Below are positions 1-6,629 of a stretch of 27,117 nucleotides of DNA, in pieces. Position numbers and translations under genes: made by a program. Under the pieces are notes generated by a model. That model made no database searches. It saw only the letters and a program-made list of their open reading frames with translations, and had not been told where the DNA came from. The stretch comes from an uncultured Clostridia bacterium (GTDB lineage: Bacteria; Bacillota; Clostridia; Peptostreptococcales; Anaerovoracaceae). The stretch spans positions 1 to 27,117 of the forward strand of contig CAKQNZ010000005.1 in the NCBI GenBank assembly GCA_934255435.1, given 5' to 3'. Each line of letters opens with the position of its first letter. Position 1 is the stretch's first letter.

Positions 1-79
1 CAAGGGCTATCATGATGAACATCGAGATGAACTGCGCCTTGTAAAGTCTCATGGTCCTCCATAATTTTCTGTACAGCAT
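1..79 (-). CDS. FtsX-family ABC transporter permease, N-terminus only (partial)
   Basis: Reading leftwards out of the window, an ATG follows directly after the stop of the ABC ATPase gene. It opens a frame with a basic start (LYRKLWRTMRLYKAQF) running into a hydrophobic stretch (ISMFIMIAL). This is how large FtsX/MacB-type permeases begin: a short cytoplasmic lead and then the first membrane helix. There are two adjacent ATGs, at 82 and 79. The GGAG just upstream sits about 7 bases from the one at 79, a better spacing, so I chose that; using 82 adds one Met. The gene overlaps or abuts the ATPase stop, so the two are almost certainly co-transcribed and co-translated. Only about 26 codons are visible, so neither substrate nor full length can be judged. 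Confidence 0.72.
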   Translation of the reverse strand, partial: MLYRKLWRTMRLYKAQFISMFIMIAL

Positions 80-83
80 CATA

Positions 84-785
84 TCACCACTCCACTTCAT
101 CAGCACTCACAGGATCGGTCTGTATCTCGCAGGACTGTATTTTACCGCTCCTGACATGGACCACCATATCCGCCATCTTTGCAATGTTCTGGTTGTGAGT
201 GACTATGACTATCGTCTTGCCGTGGTTCCTGGCCATATCCAGCAGCATCTTCAGCACCATGACGCCTGTTTCCGAATCCAGCGCTCCTGTAGGCTCGTCG
301 CACAGCAGTATGTCAGGGTCTTTCGCTACAGCTCTTGCTATGGAAACTCTCTGCTGCTCTCCTCCTGAAAGCTCCGATGGAAAATTGTCCATGTGGTCTG
401 CCAGACCTACTTCACCCAGCACCTGCTCAGGCGGCAGAGCGTTCTTCACGATGTCTCCCACAAGAGCGACATTCTCTCTGACTGTCAGCGTCGGTACGAG
501 ATTGTAGAACTGGAAAACGAATCCGACTGTCTCTGCACGATATTCAGCCAGTTCATCGCTTGTCAGTTCCGATATATCTTTTCCTCTTACATATATCTTT
601 CCTGATGTGGGGCTGTCCAGTCCTCCCAGCAGGTTCAGAAGCGTGCTCTTGCCTGCTCCGCTGGGCCCCAGCACTACGATGAAATTCCCCTCTTCAAGTT
701 TCAGATCCGCACCGTCAAGTGCTTTCAGCTCATGGTCTCCGTTGGAATACACTCTGGTGACATTCCTGAATTCTGCGATGGCCAT
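84..785 (-). CDS. ABC transporter ATP-binding protein (MacB/LolD type)
   Basis: This 233-residue nucleotide-binding subunit of the MacB/LolD/FtsE class powers an FtsX-like permease in the cytoplasmic membrane. Walker A is GPSGAGKST (about 40-48), the Q-loop glutamine is in GFVFQFYNL, the signature is LSGGEQQR (139-146), Walker B is ILLCDEP (159-165) and the switch histidine is H197 in VTHNQ. The length is normal for one domain with no fused permease. The start is set by AGGGAGG seven bases upstream. Its partner permease begins at the stop codon. The gene has a leader of roughly 250 bases holding palindromes and hairpins, which suggests control by a TetR-type repressor and perhaps by RNA structure. 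Family members export lipoproteins, peptides or drugs; the substrate here cannot be told. Confidence 0.93.
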   Translation of the reverse strand: MAIAEFRNVTRVYSNGDHELKALDGADLKLEEGNFIVVLGPSGAGKSTLLNLLGGLDSPTSGKIYVRGKDISELTSDELAEYRAETVGFVFQFYNLVPTLTVRENVALVGDIVKNALPPEQVLGEVGLADHMDNFPSELSGGEQQRVSIARAVAKDPDILLCDEPTGALDSETGVMVLKMLLDMARNHGKTIVIVTHNQNIAKMADMVVHVRSGKIQSCEIQTDPVSADEVEW

Positions 786-804
786 AGTTACCTCCCTTAT
801 ATCG

Positions 805-840
805 TCAAGCAGGAGACGCCCGAAAAAAGCATCTCCTTGA
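805..840 (-). promoter_or_regulatory. Leader hairpin just upstream of the ABC ATPase ribosome-binding site
   Basis: On the minus strand GGAGATGC pairs with GCGTCTCC across a T-rich loop of nine bases, and TCAA/TTGA extends the stem past a 3-base bulge. One pair is a G-U wobble on the minus-strand RNA but an A-C mismatch on the plus strand, which favours a minus-strand transcript. It lies about 10 bases before the AGGGAGG Shine-Dalgarno site. No U-tract follows the stem, so it is not a simple terminator; a role in leader folding or translation is inferred. Confidence 0.4.
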
Positions 841-871
841 TCAAAATACCTGATTAAAATTTTCTGAAGTA

Positions 872-1021
872 CAGATCACGGCCTTGCTCCAGCTGGAGCG
901 AGGAGTAATGTTTGTGATTTCTGAGGAAGAAATCTGTCGCCCTGTTCAGTGGGCGGAGGACGGTCAATACCGCAGGTAAGTGTATGCAGAAAAGCTCCAT
1001 ACCATGCAGGACCGTGATCTG
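872..1021. ncRNA. Candidate multi-stem structured RNA (unassigned)
   Basis: A perfect 10-bp closing stem (CAGATCACGG at 872-881 with CCGTGATCTG at 1012-1021) encloses a run of hairpins: 882-890/895-903 (9 bp, loop AGCT), 916-921/929-934 (GATTTC/GAAATC), 938-942/951-955 (CGCCC/GGGCG), 961-964/969-972 (CGGT/ACCG), and 973-978 with 1000-1007 around one bulge. The layout resembles a riboswitch or small RNA junction. I could not match it to any class I know (cobalamin, TPP, SAM, lysine, glycine, M-box, T-box, 6S, SRP). Position favours the leader of the leftward ABC operon. However, the 882-903 stem has a G-U pair only on the plus strand, while extension of the 961-972 stem favours the minus strand, so orientation is open. 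Confidence 0.35.
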
Positions 1022-1052
1022 ATCAAGCCGCCTGCGACAGCAGCATTTAATT

Positions 1053-1066
1053 AGTTATCGCTAACT
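1053..1066. promoter_or_regulatory. Palindromic operator candidate (AGTTA-N4-TAACT)
   Basis: AGTTATCGCTAACT is a palindrome matching at 12 of 14 positions. The same half-site TAGTTA/TAACTA recurs about 50 bases away at 1108-1130. Palindromes with this core are typical TetR-family operators before drug-efflux ABC operons. It lies just left of a possible -35 (TTGACC on the minus strand, 1070-1075), so binding would block leftward transcription of the ABC genes. No TetR gene is in the window; one may lie beyond the left edge. Confidence 0.5.
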
Positions 1067-1107
1067 CATGGTCAAAAAAGAAAGCAACAACATATATTTG
1101 TCACAGC

Positions 1108-1130
1108 AGTTAGTTAATGTTCACTAACTA
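1108..1130. promoter_or_regulatory. Second palindromic operator candidate (GTTAGT-N8-ACTAAC)
   Basis: GTTAGTTAATGTTCACTAAC (1109-1128) is an inverted repeat with 6-bp perfect arms and further matching inner bases. A second, shifted palindrome TAGTTA-N8-TAACTA (1111-1116/1125-1130) overlaps it. It shares half-sites with the palindrome at 1053-1066, consistent with two binding sites for one dimeric repressor controlling the leftward ABC operon. Confidence 0.5.
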
Positions 1131-1243
1131 TATATACAATACCCTATACAGATGCGTTTGTCAATAGCTTTTTATCAGATTTCCTATTTGCCTGGTATGA
1201 AATCTCCCTCTTTTTTTACTTCCTGAAAAAAATCATTATCACC

Positions 1244-1272
1244 TTGTATTCGCTTCACCGATAGAGTAAAAT
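1244..1272 (+). promoter_or_regulatory. Sigma-A-type promoter of the nitroreductase gene
   Basis: TTGTAT (1244-1249) is separated by 17 bases from TAAAAT (1267-1272), a good vegetative promoter. Transcription would start about 45 bases before the ATG, giving a short leader with a GC-rich hairpin (CGGGC/GCCCG near 1291-1307) and then the GGAGGA ribosome-binding site at 1312-1317. Confidence 0.6.
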
Positions 1273-1325
1273 CATCAGAGAGAAACGATTCGGGCCCAGC
1301 AGCCCGGGAATGGAGGATCAATCAC

Positions 1326-1871
1326 ATGGAAGCAATCAAATGCATCAAAGAAAGACGCAGCATCCGTAAATTTCAGGACAGAAAAGTCCCTCATGAGGTC
1401 ATCGACGAGATAATCGATGCAGCAGCCTATGCTCCGTCATGGAAAAACACACAGGTTACAAGATACATCGTTACAGAGGACCGTGAAAAGATGAATAAAA
1501 TAGCCGATGGCTGCGTACTGGGCTTCGAATATAATATAGATACCATCAGAAGAGCTCCTGCCCTTGTGATAGTGACTATGATCGAAGGACGTTCAGGTCT
1601 CGAAAAGGACGGCTCTGCATCCACGCCTAAGGGTGCTGACTGGGGCGTGTTCGATACAGGCATCGCAACACAGACATTCTGCCTGGCTGCCCATGACAAA
1701 GGCGTAGGCACTGTCATCATGGGTATCTTCGATGAGAATAAAGTAAGCGAAGTGATACCTGTTCCGGAAGGCCAGAAAGTGGCAGCCCTCATCGCAATGG
1801 GATATCCCGACGAAGAACCTAAGGCGCCAAGACGCAAGACAGTCGAAGACCTTGTGACTTACCTCGACTGA
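1326..1871 (+). CDS. Nitroreductase family protein (FMN-dependent)
   Basis: The product is a 181-residue flavoprotein of the nitroreductase superfamily, which uses FMN and NAD(P)H to reduce nitroaromatics, quinones or related acceptors as a cytoplasmic dimer. The N-terminal RRSIRKF motif (about 11-17) is the family's FMN-phosphate-binding signature. APSWKNTQ (about 36-43) is the usual flavin/dimer segment, GVGTVIMGIFDE and the C-terminal IAMGYPDEEP are also characteristic, and the length fits a minimal family member. The ATG is preceded by GGAGGA at 8 bases and by its own promoter. It is monocistronic and ends at a bidirectional terminator facing ppk. The physiological substrate cannot be told from sequence. 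Confidence 0.92.
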   Translation: MEAIKCIKERRSIRKFQDRKVPHEVIDEIIDAAAYAPSWKNTQVTRYIVTEDREKMNKIADGCVLGFEYNIDTIRRAPALVIVTMIEGRSGLEKDGSASTPKGADWGVFDTGIATQTFCLAAHDKGVGTVIMGIFDENKVSEVIPVPEGQKVAALIAMGYPDEEPKAPRRKTVEDLVTYLD

Positions 1872-1902
1872 TATATCCCGCTGTAGTCAGCAGCACCAGT
1901 TC

Positions 1903-1976
1903 AAAAAACAAAGACAGACCGGAGTTCTGATATGCCTCCCCCTGAGGCAGACATTCATCCCCGGTCTGTTTTTTTC
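1903..1976. terminator. Bidirectional rho-independent terminator between nitroreductase and ppk
   Basis: ACAGACCGG (1914-1922) pairs with CCGGTCTGT (1961-1969), with a nested GCCTC/GAGGC hairpin inside. On the plus strand a run of seven T follows; on the minus strand the run opposite the A's at 1903-1908 follows. It therefore serves both convergent genes. Confidence 0.85.
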
Positions 1977-1982
1977 TTAATC

Positions 1983-4118
1983 TCAGCCTGCAAACAGGCT
2001 CTTCAGTCTCTGCCACAAAGACGGTCTGTCCTCGTTTTCATCATATACAGGTTTCACAGGTTCCTCCTGCTTTTTCACAAGAGCCTGCCTTATGAGTTCC
2101 TGCTGACAGTCCACCGGCGTCTCGCCCTCTGCTCTGAGTTTCTTCTCATAAATGCCGTCATATCTCATATTCCGTGCCTTTACATTGTCCCTGAGCATCA
2201 GCTGCAGGATGTCCATTATCTGCTTCTTTATACCGGAATCCTCCACCGGGCAGGCTACTTCCACACGCCTGTTGAGATTCCTTGTCATGAAATCCGCCGA
2301 GGAAATGTACATCTTCATATCATCTCCTGTACCGAAGCAGTAGACTCTTGAATGTTCCAGGAACCTGCCTACCACGCTGGTGACGGTGATATTGTCGGTA
2401 TAGCCCTCTATTCCCGGCAGCAGGCAGCATATACCCCTTATTATCATCTGTATCCTGACGCCTGCACGGGAGGCTTCGCTGAGAAGATCGATGATCCCCC
2501 GGTCCGTCAGAGAATTTATCTTTACAAGGATCTGTGCATCCCTGCCTTGCTTCGCCTTTTCTATCTCAGTCCTGATATGTGCCGATATGATACTTTTCAT
2601 GTGGTTCGGAGCCACCATCAGCCTGCTGTAGCTACCGTTCAGGTTCGATATGGAAATATTCCTGAAAAATTCCGCTGCATCTGCACCTATCGTCTGATCC
2701 GATGTTATCAGCGCCATGTCCGTGTAAAGTTTCGCCGTCTTCTCGTTGTAGTTGCCGGTGCCGATCTGAGTTATCCGCTTTATACTGCCTTTGTCCATAT
2801 ATGTTATCAGGCAGACTTTCGAGTGGACCTTGTAGTCCTCGATACCGTATATCACAGTGCAGCCGGCTTCTTCGAGGCTTTCCGACCAGTTTATATTGTT
2901 GGCCTCGTCGAACCTGGCCCTTAGCTCCATCATTGCAGTGACTTCCTTGCCGTTTTCCGCTGCAAGCCTGAGATAATCCACAAGTGCAGCCTTGCTGGCA
3001 AGACGGTATATCGTTATCTTTATGGAAATCACCCTCGGATCTGTCGCAGCCTCTCTCAGCAGCTGCAGGAACGGGTTCATCTGGTCATACGGATATGACA
3101 GGAAAAGATCCTCCGACGCCGCTCTTTCCATGATATTCTCTCCCGGTCTGAACCACTTCGGAGGCTGGGGATCGAAATGCTCGTATATCATTTTCCCTGC
3201 AACACGCTCCGGTATCCGGTCAAGCAGCGGGAAGACATATGACATCTCCAGGGGGCTGCTGCTGCAGAACACCTGCGCTTTGCCAAGATCCAGCCTGTCT
3301 CTGAGGAACTTTTCCAGCTTAGGACTGATCTGACCGCTGCATTCCAGTCTGACCGGGGCCAGTCTCAGTCTGCGTTTCAGTACTTTTTTCATCTGGTGTC
3401 TGAAATCCTCGTCGAAATCCAGCAGATCATCAGTGTTGAGGTCGGCGTTCCTGGTGACGGATATCACCGTCTTATCCTGTATCTTTATGTCTTCGAACAT
3501 ACTGCCTGCATATTCACAGATGATATCCTCCACCAGCATATACCTGAGACTTCCTCCCGGCATGCACACGATGCGGTCAAGATTCTGGGGCACCGGTATT
3601 ATACCGAAAGAATGTTTATCGTCCACCTTCAGCGTCATTACTATGTACAGTGCCTTGTTCACAAGGTGCGGGAAAGGATGATGTCCATTTATTATCTGCG
3701 GTGAAAGTATCGGCTGTATATATGACTGGAAATACCTGTCGACGTATTTTTTCTCACTTTCGGTGGCATCTGACAGGCTTATGCAGGTCACTCCGCTGTC
3801 CGCAAGACGCTGGGTCACTTCCGAATACAGTTTGTCTTTTTTCCGGTAAAGCGGCGCCACTGCCCTGAATATAGCCTCCAGCTGCTCCGACGGACTCATA
3901 CCTGTCTTGCTGTCATGCTTGGGTTTAGGCAGCAGCGTCTGGTCGTACAGACTTCCTACACGTATCATGAAAAATTCATCAAGGTTGCTGGTGAATATGG
4001 ATATGAATTTGAGGCGCTCGAAAGCCGGCACACCTTCCTCTCTTGCCTCGTCAAGCACACGTTCGTTGAACCTCAGCCACGACAGCTCCCTGTTCTGGGT
4101 GTATATAGTATTCCTCAC
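1983..4118 (-). CDS. ppk1: Polyphosphate kinase 1
   Basis: PPK1 reversibly moves the terminal phosphate of ATP onto inorganic polyphosphate. The protein starts with the family hallmark NRELSWLRFNERVLDEA and SIFTSNLDEFFMIRVG. The two essential histidines are in place: H432 in YKVHSKVCLI (matching the autophosphorylated H435 of E. coli) and H589 in FLEHSRVY (E. coli H592). I chose the GTG at 4118, which overlaps the stop of the upstream ppx gene as GTGA and gives 711 residues, normal for PPK1. An in-frame ATG at 4190 would add 24 residues but overlap ppx by 76 bases. Coupling to ppx forms a synthesis/degradation pair for polyphosphate. The gene ends at the terminator shared with the nitroreductase gene. 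Confidence 0.95.
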   Translation of the reverse strand: MRNTIYTQNRELSWLRFNERVLDEAREEGVPAFERLKFISIFTSNLDEFFMIRVGSLYDQTLLPKPKHDSKTGMSPSEQLEAIFRAVAPLYRKKDKLYSEVTQRLADSGVTCISLSDATESEKKYVDRYFQSYIQPILSPQIINGHHPFPHLVNKALYIVMTLKVDDKHSFGIIPVPQNLDRIVCMPGGSLRYMLVEDIICEYAGSMFEDIKIQDKTVISVTRNADLNTDDLLDFDEDFRHQMKKVLKRRLRLAPVRLECSGQISPKLEKFLRDRLDLGKAQVFCSSSPLEMSYVFPLLDRIPERVAGKMIYEHFDPQPPKWFRPGENIMERAASEDLFLSYPYDQMNPFLQLLREAATDPRVISIKITIYRLASKAALVDYLRLAAENGKEVTAMMELRARFDEANNINWSESLEEAGCTVIYGIEDYKVHSKVCLITYMDKGSIKRITQIGTGNYNEKTAKLYTDMALITSDQTIGADAAEFFRNISISNLNGSYSRLMVAPNHMKSIISAHIRTEIEKAKQGRDAQILVKINSLTDRGIIDLLSEASRAGVRIQMIIRGICCLLPGIEGYTDNITVTSVVGRFLEHSRVYCFGTGDDMKMYISSADFMTRNLNRRVEVACPVEDSGIKKQIMDILQLMLRDNVKARNMRYDGIYEKKLRAEGETPVDCQQELIRQALVKKQEEPVKPVYDENEDRPSLWQRLKSLFAG

Positions 4119-5032
4119 TTTTTCATCACCACTTTCTTGTACAGATATCCTTCCCTGACGCCGAAACTGCTCATCAGTATACGCTGGCATCCGTACTTCT
4201 CACATATAGTATCCAGTATCAGCATCCCCGGGATCAGTGTATGTACACGGTCCGGAGTGACCTGGAGTATCTTTTTCAGTGTCTTCTTCTCGCTGCCCTG
4301 AAGGTCGTGGAGCATATCACGGATATATCCTGTCATGATCTCGGAGTTGTCACGGCTGAGCCCGAAATGATCATTGTTGAATTTTTTTACGGCACGTATC
4401 GTACCGCCTATCCCCAGTATCGTCCCCGGTCTTTCATGCTGCAGGAATTTCACCTTGTCCAGTTCCTCCAGTATCCTTTTCTTTATGGCCTTGACTTCAC
4501 CTGTCTCCGGGAAAAGCCCCGATACGCAGTGCCTGAACAGATACAGGGATCCAATGTTGATACTCACCGCATCCTTTGCCACGTTGTTTCTGAACAGCAC
4601 GATCTCCGTGCTGCCGCCGCCTATGTCCACCATAAGTCCGCTGGACAGATCCATCACATGTGCTGCTCCCTCAAAGTCCAGCATAGCTTCATCGAGACCG
4701 CTTATCACATCTATATCAAGACCTGTTTCAAGCTCTATCTTCGCCACTGCTTCCTCACGGTTGCTGATGTTTCTGAGGGATGCTGTTGCAAACACGAACA
4801 GCTGCTCCACGCCTACACGCTCTGCTGTCATCCTGTGCGTGTTCAGCACGTCGCACGCCCTGCGTATGCCTCTGTCGCTGAGCACGCCGTCCTCCACATA
4901 TCCGATGAGTCCCGCCGTTATCTTGTTGTTGAGCATGGCCGTTATCCTGTCTCCCGTCACATTGTATATGCACAGACGTATAGTGTTGGAGCCCACATCT
5001 ATGACCCCGTAGATATCTCCTTTGTCAGTCAT
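4115..5032 (-). CDS. ppx: Exopolyphosphatase / GppA-type phosphatase
   Basis: This is a Ppx/GppA phosphatase of the actin-like ATPase fold, which releases phosphate from the ends of polyphosphate or hydrolyses pppGpp. Phosphate-binding loops are visible as YGVIDVGSNTIRL at the N-terminus and LMVDIGGGSTEIVLF near residue 130; GTILGIGGTIRAV follows near 205. At 305 residues it is a short form without the C-terminal HD-like domain of E. coli Ppx. The ATG at 5032 has GGAGG eight bases upstream and puts the DVGSNTIRL motif at the right place; the frame is open further upstream to 5131 but that extension has no family similarity and crosses a terminator hairpin. It is the first gene of a two-gene unit with ppk1. 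Whether polyphosphate or pppGpp is preferred cannot be decided. Confidence 0.92.
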   Translation of the reverse strand: MTDKGDIYGVIDVGSNTIRLCIYNVTGDRITAMLNNKITAGLIGYVEDGVLSDRGIRRACDVLNTHRMTAERVGVEQLFVFATASLRNISNREEAVAKIELETGLDIDVISGLDEAMLDFEGAAHVMDLSSGLMVDIGGGSTEIVLFRNNVAKDAVSINIGSLYLFRHCVSGLFPETGEVKAIKKRILEELDKVKFLQHERPGTILGIGGTIRAVKKFNNDHFGLSRDNSEIMTGYIRDMLHDLQGSEKKTLKKILQVTPDRVHTLIPGMLILDTICEKYGCQRILMSSFGVREGYLYKKVVMKK

Positions 5033-5054
5033 TGTCTGATCCTCCTGATCCTTG

Positions 5055-5083
5055 ATTTTATTCTTTCTCTGTTTCCCTTTTAA
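5055..5083 (-). promoter_or_regulatory. Probable promoter of ppx-ppk1
   Basis: On the minus strand TTAAAA (5078-5083) lies 17 bases before TAAAAT (5055-5060), shortly upstream of the GGAGG of ppx and after the hairpin that follows cca. The -35 is imperfect (4 of 6). Confidence 0.4.
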
Positions 5084-5090
5084 TATACAG

Positions 5091-5123
5091 AAAAGGAGAC
5101 GCGTGGTATATCTCGTCTCCTTT
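5091..5123 (-). terminator. Terminator hairpin after cca
   Basis: AAAGGAGACG (5092-5101) and CGTCTCCTTT (5114-5123) form a perfect 10-bp stem with a 12-base loop. On the minus strand the stem is followed by a short T run (TTTTCTGT). It sits 10 bases past the cca stop and before the ppx promoter. Confidence 0.65.
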
Positions 5124-5132
5124 AAGTTCATG

Positions 5133-6605
5133 TTAATTCTCTGTTAATATGTTGTCCATCAGGACGTCTTTGTCATTGGGAAGCTTCTCGTCTATGACAT
5201 CCGCCAGGAGCCGCTTCAGCACCCGGCCGACTTCAGGTCCCGGCTCGATGCCTGCAGCTATGACATCTCTGCCGTCCACTGCCAGGTCCCTGAGACTGAA
5301 GCACTGCTGCTCATCGAGGATCTGCTCCATCATCTGCCGGATCTCGTCAAATTTTACTTTCAGGCTGTCCTCCATGTTGCCCGTGGCGAAGTTGTCAGCT
5401 TTCTTGATCTCAAGGATTTCCAGCATGACGTCCGCTCCGAACCTGTTCATCCACCGTTTCAGCAGCCTGCGGTCTTTCTCGAATACAAGATCGTGGTACT
5501 TCACGATTCTGCACAGTCTGTTTTTTGTAAAGTTGTCTGCATGCAGACGGTTCATGATGTCACGGCATATCCGGCAGCTGACAGAAGGATGTCCGTAAAA
5601 ATGCCCGATGCCATTTTCATCCTCTGAGTATGTCTCTGGCTTTCCGATATCATGGAAAAGTGCCGCCAGCTTCATGTAAACCGCATTGTCCTCGCTGGTC
5701 TCCACTTTCTCCATGGCTCTGATGCAGTGTTCCAGCACATCGTATCTGTGATACGGATTGTTCTGTTCAAAGCCTTTCATCGGCAGCAGCTCCGGTATCA
5801 CGACGCCAAGGACGTCTGTGTATTTCCTGACTATATCTCCGGCGCTTTCGCCTGTCACCAGCTTGCACAGTTCAGAATATATGCGTTCTGCAGATATGTC
5901 TCTAAGCAGCCCTCTGCATCCTGACAGTGCCTCTGCCGTCCCGGGCTCTATATCGTATCCCAGCTTTGCAGCGAATCTCAGTGCTCTTATTATCCTCAGT
6001 CCGTCCTCACAGAATCTTTTTTCAGGATCGCCTACTGCCCTGATGATCCTCGCTTCGATATCCGCAGCTCCTCCGAAGGGGTCTGTCAGTTCGCCGTGTC
6101 TGTTGCAGGCTATGGCGTTCACTGTAAAGTCCCTGCGTGCAAGGTCCTGCTCAATGCTTGATGTGAACTGCACTGATTCGGGATGCCTGCTGTCGCTGTA
6201 CTCACCGTCTATCCTGTATGTAGTTATCTCAACAGGTATCCTGCTGCCCTGATTTTCCATGTTTACATCCTCTGCCGGACCCTCCGGAGTCCGGAGTTCG
6301 TCTGCGGGGAAAAGCACCGTGACCGTGCCGTGCTTTATCCCTGTGTCCAGCACCGTCATGTCGTGAAAAACGGCTTTTACCTGCTCAGGTCTGGCATCTG
6401 TAGCTATGTCTGTATCCGTTATGACCTCCCGTGGACTTTCTTCTCCGCACCCGCCAGGAGTCACTTTCCTGTCTGCTGTCTGAGCCATCTCCTTCCTTAT
6501 GGCTTCTCTGACACAGCCACCCACGAAATAGCCTTCGAAACCGGCTTTTTCAAGGCGTCTTAGTATCTCTGTCTCTCTTTTTTCAGATAATGCATTTATT
6601 TTCAT
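5133..6605 (-). CDS. cca: CCA-adding tRNA nucleotidyltransferase with HD domain
   Basis: This class II nucleotidyltransferase adds or repairs the 3'-CCA of tRNAs. Visible elements are the GYFVGGCVREAI motif (25-36), the metal-binding DTD (64-66), TGIKHGTVTVLF (88-99), ARRDFTVNAIAC (156-167), the nucleotide-selecting EDGLRIIRALRFA (200-212), and an HD phosphohydrolase domain with H293, H318-D319 and H339. At 490 residues it is longer than usual, because of two insertions: about 38-61 between the GG motif and DTD, and about 100-124 before EITTYR. It could in principle be poly(A) polymerase, but the HD domain and context favour CCA addition. No Shine-Dalgarno precedes the ATG; an extended -10 box ends six bases before it, so the mRNA may be leaderless. 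Confidence 0.93.
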   Translation of the reverse strand: MKINALSEKRETEILRRLEKAGFEGYFVGGCVREAIRKEMAQTADRKVTPGGCGEESPREVITDTDIATDARPEQVKAVFHDMTVLDTGIKHGTVTVLFPADELRTPEGPAEDVNMENQGSRIPVEITTYRIDGEYSDSRHPESVQFTSSIEQDLARRDFTVNAIACNRHGELTDPFGGAADIEARIIRAVGDPEKRFCEDGLRIIRALRFAAKLGYDIEPGTAEALSGCRGLLRDISAERIYSELCKLVTGESAGDIVRKYTDVLGVVIPELLPMKGFEQNNPYHRYDVLEHCIRAMEKVETSEDNAVYMKLAALFHDIGKPETYSEDENGIGHFYGHPSVSCRICRDIMNRLHADNFTKNRLCRIVKYHDLVFEKDRRLLKRWMNRFGADVMLEILEIKKADNFATGNMEDSLKVKFDEIRQMMEQILDEQQCFSLRDLAVDGRDVIAAGIEPGPEVGRVLKRLLADVIDEKLPNDKDVLMDNILTEN

Positions 6606-6611
6606 GGCTAC

Positions 6612-6620
6612 AGTATACCA
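6612..6620 (-). promoter_or_regulatory. Extended -10 promoter of cca (predicted leaderless start)
   Basis: On the minus strand TGG-TATACT ends six bases before the cca ATG, placing the expected transcription start at or next to the start codon. A weak -35 (GTGAAA, 18-bp spacer) lies inside the end of the upstream permease gene. No ribosome-binding site is present in the gap. Confidence 0.5.
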
Positions 6621-6629
6621 CAGATCGTG

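Noticed and set aside
805..840. Hairpin before the ABC ATPase gene as a rho-independent terminator
   Set aside because: The T run is in the loop, not after the stem, on the minus strand, and no T run follows on the plus strand; kept only as a leader hairpin.
4119..4190. N-terminal extension of ppk1 to the ATG at 4190
   Set aside because: It would overlap ppx by 76 bases and has no family similarity; the GTG overlapping the ppx stop as GTGA gives the normal start.
5033..5131. N-terminal extension of ppx to the ATG at 5131
   Set aside because: It runs through the cca terminator hairpin and the ppx ribosome-binding site; the ATG at 5032 has GGAGG and the family start.
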